Numbered from the stretch's first letter, positions 33,727 through 46,696 are shown. The stretch is 64,000 nt of DNA from Serratia symbiotica str. 'Cinara cedri' (GCA_000238975.1 CP002295.1:558001-622000); one strand, 5' to 3'. Notes: generated by a model not told the origin, from the letters alone. Program-made: numbers and translations.

Positions 33727-33744
33727 TTTCCTTTTAAAAGGAAA
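33727..33744. promoter_or_regulatory. 18-bp palindrome enclosing the pnuC ribosome binding site
   Basis: TTTCCTTTTAAAAGGAAA at 33727-33744 is a perfect palindrome. Its right half holds the AAAAGGAAA that serves as Shine-Dalgarno for the ATG at 33750. Folding gives a seven-pair stem with a TTAA loop that would hide the site. Regulation by this structure is possible but unproven. Confidence 0.5.
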
Positions 33745-33749
33745 GCTGT

Positions 33750-34473
33750 ATGAGTTTATCTAGCTCCAGCAATAAATTGGTACATACTTTATTTAGTATA
33801 GGAGTTTGTAATTTTTCTTGGATTGAAGCTGATAGGAATGATATTTGGTCTATTATGTATTTGGTATGCTAGTAAGGAAAAGATCATTAATTATTTGTTC
33901 GGTTTAATTAATGTTACAATATTTGCAATAATTTTTTTTCAAATTCAGCTCTACGCTAGCTTTTGTCTGCAATTATTCTTCTTTGGTGCTAATATATACG
34001 GTTGGTATGCTTGGAGGCGTCAAACGAAAAATAATCAAGATGCGCCATGTATTCGTTGGTTGTCGTTACCAAAAGCGTTAATATTAGTGGCTTTAGGTAT
34101 CTGCGGTATCATTGTTGTGACATTAAAGATCGATCGTATATTTTATTGGTTTACGTATATTATAATAGCTATAATAAAAGAACTAGGCATTAGTGGACAG
34201 ATACCAATTTTACAACCAGATGCTTTTCCTTTTTGGGATTCAGTTATAACTGTTTTATCTATTCTAGCTATGATATTGATGACGCGTAAATATGCTGAGA
34301 ACTGGCTGCTCTGGTTAGTCATTGATGTGATTAGTATAGTTATTTTTATTTCTCAAGGTGTGTATATGATGGCGTTAGAATACATGATTTTAACTATTAT
34401 TACTATTCACGGCGCTTGGTTATGGACGAATCTTGCTCACCAGAATTATTCTTGCCACTCATCTTCTGTATAA
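33750..34473 (+). pseudogene. pnuC: Nicotinamide riboside transporter PnuC with one-base frameshift
   Basis: PnuC is an inner-membrane channel for nicotinamide riboside, which NadR phosphorylates and adenylates to NAD. The ancestral start is ATG 33750, with AAAAGGAAA upstream. This frame runs through NFSWIEA, matching E. coli LSWIEA. The homology then continues one base out of frame as IGMIFGLLCIWYAS, with FGLINVTIFAIIFFQIQLYA, YGWYAWRRQTK, LQPDAFPFWDS, MTRKYAENWLLW and GVYMMALEYMILT. Removing one base near 33831 gives 240 residues, against 239 in E. coli. The downstream part alone (TTG 33823, 216 residues) is open, but would lack the N-terminus and a proper ribosome binding site. Everything after the shift looks constrained, so the shift is recent or a sequence error. 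Confidence 0.9.
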
Positions 34474-37400
34474 TAATAAATTAGGAATATTATTTATTAA
34501 AATTAATAGATAATAAAATATATAATAGAAAAGTTTATATTAGTACAATAGTTTAATATGGTTCTGCGAACTAAGGTTAATTTATAGCTATCGTTAATAT
34601 ATGATAAATTAGTTATAGTGATGTACTTTGCAATAATCTGTTCTTACAAACAGAAAATAAATATATTCCTAAAAGAATAACTTACGTATTGATAATTTTA
34701 GGGGTTTTGTTATTTTTATTTTATTGTAGCTGGTTTTAATTACTGCCTGTACAGTGTAGATAGAATTACAAGTATATGTCATAATTTATAATCAACTCTA
34801 TAAGAGTAATGATTGTTTAATTGTGATCAATAGGTGATGCTTTATTTATAAGGTTTGGTCGCCAAGGATGTATATTAAATTGCTATTCTGCGAGAATAGT
34901 TTAACAGTAAGTTAGCAGTAGCTATTTATTGCTCTTGAAAGGCTATATACTATTATTAGATAGAAAGGGGTAGTTAATTATTTACAGATAGGTAATAGTC
35001 TTAAGTATCAGTATCAAGATGCCCTTTGTTCAGTACTTACCTTACATTGTTTTTTGATTAACTATAGTAGGTTTTCTACAGTTTAATATTTTCTTGATAT
35101 GATTATCCCAGCCACTAAGGTTTAGATTTCTAAATAGTTAGGTTATTAGTATTAGCGTACACGCATCTTATATTCACTGCGAGATAAGGTTAAGCCTATC
35201 TTATTTATTATATTCTACAATAGTACCAACTAATATTATGTATGGGGTCAATCTTTGACGCTATCTGTTGGTTAAATTTTCTTATTGTTTCTATCAAGGA
35301 ATAAATGGAGTTATTTTATGATAATTAATATCATAGATAATAGTGATAATTATACCATTCTGTATAATGGTAAAGTACTAAATTATAGTGTAGTTTATGT
35401 AAAATAGATTAAATATGGTATTATAAAGATAGGTTTATTAGTAAAAATAACTTATTTTGGTCATATTGATATTAGTAAGCGGTGTATGAAACAGTTTGTG
35501 CTTATACTCATATACTGATATCTATAGTACTCAGAGTAAAAATAGTTATTGGCACTGGTTAAAAATTTATCTTACGGATAATAGTTAAAGTTTATAGAAT
35601 AATCTGTTATTCGTTTACAGTGATAGGATACTAAGATGATATGATAGTAATTAGCATTAGTGGGTAAAATGTATTATAATAATTGATTTTTATTTACTTT
35701 GTTTGATTATTAATGCGGTATAAATGTTATTATACTTATTTTTTATTTTTTTGAGGAAAAACCTGTATCCGGTATGTTAGGATATTTCAACTATTTTTCT
35801 ATTTTTACTGCTTTTTATTATTTCTACAGTATATCATTACTGAATGAGTTGGTGTTAAGATAATATATATGATAAATAGTTGAGGGCTAGGTGTGTACTT
35901 GATGTTTAGGTATGTTCGCGTATCTAGTATTAAGTTTATAATTTATTTATGAGTCCTACATAAAGGTATATTTTTACTATGGGTAATTGTCTTTTAAATG
36001 CTATTAGTTGACTAATGTGATATAGGATCGCAAGATAGAAATCTTCTTATACAGGGATTTAAAATTATTTTCATTTTGGATGTATTATTAAAAGATATGC
36101 TTGTAAATTAATAATATTAAAATTTATCAGAAAGAATAGTGTAATTTTTTAGTAAGTACCGCACTAAGTGTAATATTTATTACCCTTATGTGTCATAGTA
36201 ATTTTGTAGCTGTTCAATAATTTATATATAATTTAATTATTGCTTTTATTAGTTTGAGTAGTCCATGATGAGTTCATTTTTTGATTATGTATTTCTTTTA
36301 ATTAGTATATGCAATATTAAAATATTAGAGCTGTAGTAACTTTATTTCTTAGAATAATGATATTATTATTCACTGTAGATTAGGTGTACAATCTGATCAT
36401 CTTAATGTTATAAATATTTATGGTTAATAGCATGTCTGTCTTATACTATAATATATAGAAATATAATGTTATTGGTAGAATTGCCGTAACTTTAGCTATA
36501 GATTTCACCTATCGTTAGATAGATGTCATTTTTAGTAATATAGTCTTATATGATAAATGGTAATTTTTAATAAAAATATGATTATTAATAATAAATAGGT
36601 ATTGCAAACTATTAGTTATTTTATTACTAATTTTTTAGTAGAAAAATTTTCAACAATAGCTAAATTAGTAATTGATTAATACTTATATATTATAGATATT
36701 ATTTTTTAATATAGAAATAATCTAATTTTATTGGGATAGTAAGAGACCATTTATGTTTAAGATAGAAATTTATGTATATAAAGTAAATCCTTTATTTTTT
36801 AATATTTGTTTTAAATCCCAAGAAAGAAAGTATCTTAAAATCGTAAGCATAGTAGTTCAGTCGCTTTAATTTATGAATAGCTAAAACATATATTGTGATA
36901 GACATATAGTGGATGGTTAATTAATTCTGAATTTATGTATGGTTGTAGTTATAAAATATAAAAAGTTATTAATATAACTATGATCTATGAATGCATAAGT
37001 TATTAGAATAACTGAGCAAAAAAATAATATAATAATCATAAGTATTAGTTAATAGTTTTTATTAATATAATTATTGTTAATATTTATTAGGTATTTTATA
37101 TTGATGATTATCATGCTAAAATTACTAATTAGTAGATTCTATTTTAATACAGATTAGCAATAAATTTTAGTCTATAAAAATAAAATTTAGGTAGTGGAAA
37201 GTATTCATCACTTATATATTTTTTATATAAATATCATTCTCTGAGGTGTAAATAATTCTTTTTTAGGTAATGATTTTTTAGCATGGTAATCATATTATAA
37301 AATTAGTGCTATTTGGATCATATAAATTGTTTTTTTAAATTAGGTAATTTGGTATGTATGATTATAGTTATCAACATTTACTATATTATAATTTGGCTAT

Positions 37401-37534
37401 AACAATAAGTATTAATACTAGGTATAAGACACTTAAAATTATATTTTAAATAAGTTTAAACATTATCTTAAGTTTAGTACAATACTGAATTTGGCTATTA
37501 AGATTATTACATATAAATATCTAACAGACAAAAA
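34474..37534. other. Spacer where zitB and aroG lie in E. coli
   Basis: About 3.1 kb between pnuC and gpmA. E. coli has zitB, ybgS and aroG here. I could not recognise any of them, nor any tRNA or mobile element. Stop codons are dense in all frames. This may be eroded gene remains or expanded spacer; the sequence alone does not say which. Confidence 0.6.
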
Positions 37535-38287
37535 TTATTCATCTGTGCCTTGGGCTGCTACGGCAGCTGATTTAGCTGCGATCTCGGCAGCACTACCTAA
37601 GTAGTAATGATTCCTTGGCTTAAAAGCGTTATCAAATTCATACACTAATGGTATTCCAGTTGGAATATTTAATTCCAATATCTCTTTTTCATTTAAGTTA
37701 TCTAGGTATTTTATTAGTGCTCGTAGAGAGTTGCCGTGAGCTACAATTATAATGCGCTCGTTGTTCTTAAGTTTTGGTAAAATCTCTGCGTCCCAGTATG
37801 GAATAACGCGGTTAATAGTTAGTGCTAAGCTTTCGGATAACGGAAGTTTGTGTCTAGCTAGCATATTGTATCGAGGGTCGTGACCTGGATAGCGTTCGTC
37901 TTCTGTAGTTAATTTGGGCGGAAGTGCAGTAAAGCTACGACGCCATTGTTTAACTTGTTCATTACCATATTTCTTAGCAGTTTCTGCTTTATTTAAGCCT
38001 TGTAGGGCTCCATAATGACGCTCATTTAGTCTCCATGATTTTTCACTAGGTAGCCAGGTTTGGTCTAGTGCATCGAGGATATGCCATAAAGTGTGGATTG
38101 CACGTTTTAAGACAGAAGTATATGCAAAGTCAAAAGAAAAGCCTTTTTTTTGTAATAAATTACCCGCGTCTTGTGCTTCAGCATGGCCTTTATCAGATAA
38201 ATCAACATCATGCCAACCAGTAAAGCGATTTTCATAATTCCATTGGCTTTCACCATGTCGTACCATGACAAGCTTAGTTGCAGCCAT
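37535..38287 (-). CDS. gpmA: 2,3-bisphosphoglycerate-dependent phosphoglycerate mutase
   Basis: GpmA interconverts 3- and 2-phosphoglycerate in glycolysis through a phosphohistidine. The protein has 250 residues, as in E. coli. The catalytic [12 protein letters not shown] block is near residue 6, with [11 protein letters not shown] next, then [42 protein letters not shown] and the second active-site His in [20 protein letters not shown] lies seven bases before the ATG. A possible -10 (TATAAT on the minus strand) and an 11-copy hexamer repeat lie immediately upstream. Gene order and opposite orientation to pgl match E. coli. The gene looks functional. Confidence 0.98.
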   Translation of the reverse strand: MAATKLVMVRHGESQWNYENRFTGWHDVDLSDKGHAEAQDAGNLLQKKGFSFDFAYTSVLKRAIHTLWHILDALDQTWLPSEKSWRLNERHYGALQGLNKAETAKKYGNEQVKQWRRSFTALPPKLTTEDERYPGHDPRYNMLARHKLPLSESLALTINRVIPYWDAEILPKLKNNERIIIVAHGNSLRALIKYLDNLNEKEILELNIPTGIPLVYEFDNAFKPRNHYYLGSAAEIAAKSAAVAAQGTDE

Positions 38288-38317
38288 AATTTAACTCCTA
38301 AATAATTTTATAGTTAT

Positions 38318-38323
38318 ATTATA
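38318..38323 (-). promoter_or_regulatory. Candidate -10 element for gpmA
   Basis: TATAAT on the minus strand, 31 bases before the gpmA start codon. A 17-base spacer upstream would put the -35 hexamer exactly on the last unit of the ATGCTT repeat (read GCATAA on this strand), a poor match to TTGACA. AT-rich DNA yields such hexamers by chance, so this is tentative. Confidence 0.3.
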
Positions 38324-38336
38324 ATAATGATAATAT

Positions 38337-38402
38337 ATGCTTATGCTTATGCTTATGCTTATGCTTATGCTTATGCTTATGCTTATGCTTATGCTTATGC
38401 TT
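38337..38402. repeat. Hexamer microsatellite, eleven copies
   Basis: The unit ATGCTT is repeated eleven times with no mismatch, followed by a partial copy. It ends 49 bases before the gpmA start codon, next to the candidate -10. Copy-number change would shift upstream sequence by six bases per unit without touching the coding region. Confidence 0.97.
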
Positions 38403-41400
38403 ATGTTAACAATTAATATTATTAAATCATAATGAATTTATCACTATTAAGTTAATAATATTTTAGTAAATGCTAGACCTACCAGGTACATATGCTGTAA
38501 CAATTAAACATAAATTTACTCTAGCTTACCATACTTATAGTGTAAGAAAAGTATGTTAATTTATTTATATAAGTGTTTATTTCGGTAGAATTCCTTCACC
38601 TTGAGTAATTTAAAAGAAATTTAAGTAGAGGCATGTTAGATAAAAAACTAATGATTTATTATAAATTATCATCATAAGATCTTATCTTTATCTTTTATTT
38701 TTCAAAGATTACTTATAAGGCAATAATAAGTAATAGTATCAATATATCATTAATAATGTTCTATATTTTATAATTATAGATAAATATTCCTTACTAAAGT
38801 TAGATACTTTGAATAAAAGTTGGTAATTTACAATAAGTACCAGGCTATTTTAGTACTATGATAGTCTTTACCTATAAAAATATGAATTGTTTACTATATA
38901 TTAAGTATTTTAATTATTTTTATCTACTCAGCGTTTAATACTATATTAAGATTAATATTTTAATGTTGTCATATCTTATGATTAGTCAGTGTATGCATTA
39001 GATTGAGTAATAAATTTTAGTTTATATATAAAATTGTAATAAGATGTTTTAGAAAATATTTAGAGGCTATCTGGGATAGGTTGTTTATGAATGCATGAAC
39101 TAATATTTTTATTTGTGTTTATTCCTTAGCTTCTCATCTGTTTTAAAGTGATATAATATAATTATTATGTTAGTTGTATATTTACCTCAAAGATATTAAT
39201 GATAATTGTTAATGATAATTGAAGTGCTTGATAGTTAAATTTTTATTTTTTATTATCATAGATAATTAGATATTATATTTATGTTATGATTGATGGTTAA
39301 GTAATGTTTTTATTGCGTTAGCTATTTTTGATATTAAATAAAATAGCCTAAAATGCTTAATATTTTAATGAGTTATTTAAAAGTAGAGCATATTATTGTG
39401 ATCTTTTTAGTATCATGGTCACGATGTAGTCTAACAGTTATAAAGCGCGCAGTATTTTTTGTCTTAGTCTATAGGTTAGGTTTTGTATTTATGTGATCTT
39501 TTCTCGACTATATTTTTAGTAAAATAAGATACTACTATATTTTTATTTAAGTTAGTAGTACAATTAATCCTCTATCTGTGTTAAATGATGTAGTGTATTA
39601 CTGCTGAAATTAATATACTAAAGTATTTTCAATAGATAAAATAAATATAGTCATGAGATGTAATATGAGTGTTAATTGAAGTTATATATGATTTTAGTAG
39701 TATCTAAATGTTGTTTGTTTAGTGGTATTAATAATTGCATTAATTATTATATTTCTACTACATTTAAAGTAGGTTAGGTGTTAATTTGACTAAATAATTC
39801 TAGTTACTATTAATTATATATTTTTTAAAATACTTCACTACTTGTGTAATTTTACTCATGTATGGTATTCCCAATAAAAATTAGGATATTACTAATTATT
39901 TTAAGGGCGGTATATTGATCTCTAGTAATAATGGTATGCATATTATTTTTATTCTCTTTGAGAGAGCATAATAGGTTCTTTATTTATAATTAACATGTGC
40001 TGTATTTTTTCTATGTATTATGTACTAGTCGTATTGAAATATTGAGCCTTAGATGATCCCTTTATTGCAGTTATAATAGCGCTCTTATTTTAATAATATA
40101 TCTTAATCGTATCTTATATTTAATCGTATCTATATGACTGCGATGTTTATATTTTTTATATTTTCTTTTAGAAGTATATTGGTCACAATAGTATTGTCTT
40201 TATTATCTTTTTTTTAAATTAGTACTATAATTGTTTTCAGTATTATTGACTATATAATGCTAATTACTGTGCTCTCGGGACTCTAAGCGTGATATTTACA
40301 GCATCTATTATTATTTTATTTTTAGTTAAAATTGTTAGCTGCTAGATGAGTGAATACGAATGTTAGTATGTAGTGGTATATGAACTATACCGTCCTTATT
40401 ATTATCTATTGATTATTTAAGTACGAGATAATTAAATTATTTCTGATTTGTAGTAGATATTTACTTATGTTTATATTATTAGCACAATACCTAGTATGTC
40501 TCTGCGGCACACTAGGTTAATTATCTACATATAGTGACTGTGTATTATATTAGTGACTGTATATTATATAAAATTTTAGAATACCTGATATTTCCATCAT
40601 AAATGAGTCATAAGATATATATGTATTTTACAATATAGTGTAATTAGTATGTAATGGTCGTATTCATGGTTATAGAAAGATTAAGTAACTATGATTACGT
40701 TCATATAAATATTTTAAAGGCGTAGCTCAGAGATGTCCTGCTACTAAAATTTTATAATAAAAATAATTAATAATCTACAATATAACATGTTTAATTCATG
40801 CGGAAAATGATTGAAATGCTATATATTTACCATTATGTTTATATATCACAAGGGGTATATTGAATGGTAAAATATTTTGTAAGAATAATAATATTATCGG
40901 GAAGAAGATATTCAGAAATACTCAGTTGTATTAAAAATTAATAATTTAATCTAGTAATATATTAAATTATGGTGCATATTGCGCAATGATGCTAAAAATA
41001 ATCTCTACTTGTATTTAATTTATATTATTAATTATCTATTATATAGCTAGATGAAAACGTATTTGTATAAATAATATTTCTCTTTCAATTTATATGTAGC
41101 AGTCAGTTATAAAATACGTCTTAGGGCTACTATATTAACGTCTAGTTAAATGATTTTATAATAAATTAGATATTTAGTTTTGATATAACCAACTAATATT
41201 CTCAGGTGCTTGTTTTTGATTTGTTTATTCTAACTACTTATAATTATAGTATAAGCCATAATAATCGTTAGGATAAAAAATATGAAATCTTAGTTACCTG
41301 GAATTAATTAAGTAAAAGATAGCTATTTGTGGGAGTTAGAGAGTATATCTGGTGAAATAAATATGGCTGGATCATGTGCATTTCTTTGTTGCTAGTAAGC

Positions 41401-44017
41401 GATAAATAATATGATAGTTTTTATATACTAAGCAACTATTAACTCGTAGTTATTAGGGGATGTTCAGTTGTTAGGGTACAGGTTGTTATATAACTATTGT
41501 CTGGTTATTGTAAAAATTATAGTGTCATAAATTTATTAATGTCATAGTTAAATAAGAGATTAATATATTCTTAAATGCGTTAAAGGTTGATTACAGTGTT
41601 AAGTGATTATTGGTGTATAATATGAGCTTATTTAGTGTAAATTTGCGCTGTTTATAATAATTATATAGTGTGTTTCTGTTTTATGCTTATGACATCATCC
41701 CATCTAGATATAATAGTATTGTTTTTTAATGTTTAGTAAGTTTTTAGTTAAAGTTATTATTAATATATATGCATAAGCTTAAGTTTCAGTATTAGATAAA
41801 ATAAATACTAAGTTTAGTTGTACATGGCTGTACTTTTTAAGAAAAAACTAGCAGAATCAATAGAAATATTATGTAGATAGGACTATAATAATATTCACCA
41901 ATATACAAATAACATATACTTTTATTACTGTATAAAAATTTTGATATGAGGGTATTATAATTAGATAGAAATATAGTTATTAAGTTAAATTTTTATAATC
42001 ACTTCGCTATTTTAAATTTAATACTCATGTTAATATGTTAAAAATATAGCACTGTTACTAGATTTAATCTGCCATAGTTATTTTTATTTTATTTATTCAT
42101 GTGAATAGTTAATTAAGTATCTGTGACTAAAATACTATATTTACTTAAAGACGACTACGTAATAGATGTTATAAGTAGGGTCTTTCATTTTAGCTAATTT
42201 TGTATTAGCTATCTATTTTAATATGTCTGCTTATTATTATGTTATTTACAGTATGTAAACTAGAACATGAATGATAAGGTGTCTTAAATATATATTTAAT
42301 TTAATAATATATAACTACTTATATGGGTATTGGTTACTTATTATAGGCGTTATCAGTTAAGTAGCACTAAATAAAAATAGTAGTTAGCAATTTGTTATAC
42401 TTCGATAACGACACCTGATTAATTGTTATTACTTAGTTAATACTAATAAATTATTTATTAACCGCATATTATTTTCTCCAATATTTATTACATGATCAAG
42501 CAGTTAATGTAGATAAAATATATAGTATTTTGTAATTTTGATTATAGATGCTGACTTTAGTATAGATAATATTTGTTTTTTTGTAAAATAAATTATTATC
42601 TTGGACGGCACTCGCGTGTAGGATTGAGTGCTTGAGATATGTATTATTTAGTTTAAATAGTATTGATAATAATAATACAAGTATTAGAATGGTAAAATAT
42701 TACTATTTACTACAGTTAATATAAAACCTTCTATACTATACGAGCTAACACCTAGTAAACAGTATCTATGGTTATGTATCATTGAATTTAAATAATTATC
42801 ATGGTTGCTACCATTATAAATAAACATTAAGTCTTTATTATTTGTTTTTATTAAAGAATGTATAAAGTTAATAATTGGTTAGGAGCTGATATATATTTAG
42901 AATATACGCTTTGAGTTTATATTATCCCTTTAGTGTTCAAGGGACTAAGTGGTATATCTAGAAAACTAGTAGATAACTGATAAAATATAGTTGCCAATAG
43001 CTATTATCCGCTATAAGCAAGGGGAGACATAATTTATTTTTAATATCTGTATTTAGATAATTTGCATAATATCATACTATATTTAATTAGTAATAGTTAA
43101 ATTAGTATATATTATTATTGCATGACATATATCATCTATAATGATATAAAATTTGCTGCTGCAAAGATGTTTAAGTCTTTATGATCATCTCCTATAGTTA
43201 CTACTTCCTGTATGCTAGATCTTTAGAGGTTTACTCTATTATATAAATTTACGATTAATATTATTATTTATAGCATTTGCCTATAAACATCTTAATATAC
43301 TATGAGGTTACCTAGGTATTTCTAGTACTTTAGTACAGGAGTATTTCAATTAGATATTTACGTATCATATAGAAAATATATAAATATATTACGCTTTTAT
43401 AAAATTAAAATAGGATATTAATCTGCTATAATATTAGTTATATAATGTCTTTGACGGTATATCTTATGAATATCTAAATTAAATTTATCGCTATTTAGTG
43501 TTTGATAAAGTATGGTGTTATATAGATATATAAGAGATTTGAGATTTCTTTGTTTAATTATTTAGAGTGATCTCTATTCTGATTAGTTATTTGTATATTA
43601 ATTGGGGTTAATATGTTATTATAATAATTATAAAGAAGATTACTATTATTATAGTAAGGTGTAGGATGGTAATGTATCGAGCTTGATAGAATAGGGATAG
43701 TTATATTAGCAGATTCGTTACTATTATCATCTAATACTTGAGTAGCATGTCTTTATTAACTTTATTGGTTATTATAAAAATATATTTTTAGTTATTCAAT
43801 ACTGCCATCTTTTAGATTATAGTTAAGAGATCTATTATTTATTCGGATATTATTTTTGTTAAAGAAAAACTACTCGAGTAGTATTATTGGATAATCAAAG
43901 GATAAAATTACGTAGATATAGATACAATATAGTCTATAGACTATAAATATAATAACAATTATTATAATTTGAACAATTGTAAGTAGTTTATCTTTTTATT
44001 TTCTTGGGGAGAAATAA
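38403..44017. other. 5.6-kb gene desert where gal and mod operons lie in E. coli
   Basis: This is the longest gene-free stretch in the window. In E. coli galM, galK, galT, galE, modF, modE, modABC and ybhA lie between gpmA and pgl. None is recognisable here. An imperfect 18-base direct repeat containing TAGTGACTGT occurs near 40532-40568. No tRNA, rRNA fragment or insertion-sequence end was seen. Base composition is uniformly AT-rich. Confidence 0.6.
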
Positions 44018-45017
44018 ATGAGACAAGTGGTGTATGTAAGTAGTTTAGAAAGTCAGCAAATTCATGTATGGCAGCTAGATATAGCGGGCTCGTTAAAGCT
44101 TTTACAGGTTATTAATGCACCGTGGCAAGTGCAGCCTATGACCATGCACCCAAAGAAAAGTTATTTATATGTCGGCATACGTCCAGTATTTAGTATTGTC
44201 AGTTACCGTATCCAAACTGACGGTACATTATATCAGGCCAGTATAGCATCGTTACCAGCTAGCTCAAGTTATGTCTCTACTGATTTACTTGGACGCTACT
44301 TGTTTTCTGTATCTTACAGTGGTAATTGTATTAGTGTTAGTCATATTAATGACGATGGCTTAGTCACTATGCCCCCTATCCAGCAAATAAGGGGCGCTAT
44401 TGCCCCACACTCCGCTAATATAACTCCGGATAATCAATACTTACTAATACCGTGTTTAAAAGAAGATTGTATTCGTTTATTTAAACTTGGCATTAACGGT
44501 CAATTAATGCCGCATATACAGGAAGTTGTAAATACTGCCGTTGGTTCTGGACCACGGCATATAGCCTTCCATCCTAATGGTCAGTATGCTTACTGTGTAA
44601 ACGAGTTAGATGGTACAGTAAATATATTAAGTATCTTAAAAAATGGCAGTAAATACTGCGTAACACAAACGTTAGATATTATGCCGGTGGAATGTAATTG
44701 CCAGCGGTGGGCTTCAGATATTCATATTACACCTAATGGACTCTTCTTGTATACTAGTGAGCGTACTATGAATCTTTTAACTATCTTTAAGGTTGGTGCA
44801 GAAGGTAGAACACTGTCAGTGGTTGGCTATCAGTCAACTGACGCATTACCACGTAGCTTCAACATTGATCATAGTGGTCGCTTTATAGTTTCTGCCAGTC
44901 AGTCTTCTGATCATATTATAAGTATATGAAATTAATCAAAGTAATGGTAAGTTAAATATGTTAGCGTGTTATCCAGTTGGTAACAATCCAGTTTGGGTGA
45001 GTATATTAGCACATTAA
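44018..45017 (+). pseudogene. pgl: 6-phosphogluconolactonase with one-base frameshift near the C-terminus
   Basis: Pgl hydrolyses 6-phosphogluconolactone in the oxidative pentose phosphate pathway. This is the seven-bladed propeller type of E. coli. The frame from ATG 44018 (GGGGAG six bases upstream) follows E. coli closely: VYVSSLESQQIHVWQL, QVQPMTMHPKKSYLYVGIRP, HSANITPDNQYLLIP, GPRHIAFHPNGQYAYCVNEL, WASDIHITPNGLFLYTSERT and RSFNIDHSGRFIVSAS. It stops at 44929, giving 303 residues instead of about 331. The missing end (YEINQ to NNPVWVSILAH) follows in another frame to a TAA at 45015-45017. Dropping one base near 44924 restores 332 residues. The truncated form lacks the strand that closes the propeller, so activity is doubtful. 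Confidence 0.92.
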
Positions 45018-46696
45018 TCAAAAGGATACAATAATTATTGTCAAATTAATTAGTATCCTTAGGCCATGTTATCTGGAGTTTTTAGTATGTTTAGGTAGTT
45101 ACGTACTATGTTGTATTGTGGTATTAAAAGAAAGATTTGAATACAAAATATTTGCTTTTATATTGGATAGCCTTTAATAGTCATTGTTAGTGTTACTGGC
45201 ACCCAGGTTATTAATTGTGTTCCTAAGATTTACGTATAATTCACTAAGTTATAGGTTATAAATATCGTCATCTATAGTGAAGGCAATGAATTGTCTAGTA
45301 TGCTCTAGGTTCTTGTTTGATAAGTTTTAGTTTTCTTTGCTTTAAGGGTGGTATAGGTGTGAGAAGCAGTACGTAATTAGAAGGCTATTTCACAAGCTTA
45401 CTTAACCTACTTATAACTCGTATTATCATCTAGTTTCGATATTTCTTATAATATTTATCTAGTATATTAACAATCACGTCTTAAATAAGTAGTGTAATGT
45501 TATATTGATTGTCATACTAGCTATCAAGGAAATAGCAGAATATTTTACTATATCGATATCTAAGTTATACATAAATTATAATCAGTTAGTGTCTTTATTT
45601 TATAAATTGTTATTTATGTTGATATTATTATGTAGCATTAGTATGTACCTATTAGTGTAAGTTTTTGTATAATAAAAATATCGTATTTATTAGTATAGTT
45701 AAGTTATATCAATCGTATATATTTAGTAATTACTGGAATGATTACATCACCGCTGGTGATATTGTTGTTTTTATATACGTAAAGTATTAAGAGAGAGTTA
45801 CAATTATTTTGTTATAGATTAGTATTTATTAGATGATATTTTACTACTATAGTTTTGGGCATGATTATATTTTGCTGCATCAATAAAAGCTAGATATATC
45901 ATTTTTGTAATGATATTTTATTTATTTTTTTGTTGACTACTTTTAGTGTATAAAATTAGACTATGCATTAGCGAGATATTATATCTTAATGATTGCTTTT
46001 ATATCCTGTTAATACGTTTAGAATAGCTAGAAAGTAATTAGTAGTGTTAGTAAGTATAATTTTATTGTTACCTCTTTACAATAGTATTAATAGCAATAAA
46101 AGTTAGTAGGATAGTTAATTATATATCAATTTACTGATTTATTAATGTCAATTCAGCTAAAGATAGGTGTTTACAAGTTTTTATAGAAAGATTAATTAGT
46201 TTTGTGTATTCGGTAGATAATAGTTGTTCGATTGGTATAAAACTATTAGAGTATCTCTAGCTAATATGAGAGAGATGAGTGGATAAAATATAAGGATATC
46301 ATATTGAACTTTTATATGTATTATATCTAAATTAATTTATATTAATATGGGATGACACTTAAGCTTAATTATAATTTTTATTATATAATATTTTTATTAC
46401 TTAGTACTATATATAGTAAAATACTTGATATAATATTAAAAGTTGAAAAGTAAGTATTACAGGTATTGGTAAGAGTGTGTATATCAAAATAAAGGACTAG
46501 TCATTGTTTTATTATTAAAATAATTATAGTTTCAAATAAAATAACAGTGATAATATGTAAGATAAAAAACTTGGAGATGATGATTAATATAAATAATAAT
46601 CATGAATTCTGTAACAGAAAGGAGGTGGTATGGAATTAATAATCTTAAGACTTATTTATTGATAAGTATTGTATTTTGCATGAGATAAGTATGATA
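45018..46696. other. Gene-free spacer between pgl and mgtE (convergent)
   Basis: About 1.7 kb. An inverted repeat, AAGGATAC (45022-45029) with GTATCCTT (45053-45060), lies just beyond the pgl stop and may be a decayed terminator, though its loop is 23 bases and no T-run follows. No gene was recognised. Confidence 0.55.

Noticed and set aside
38337-38402. CRISPR-like array
   Set aside because: The repeat is a continuous hexamer without spacers, and no cas genes are present.
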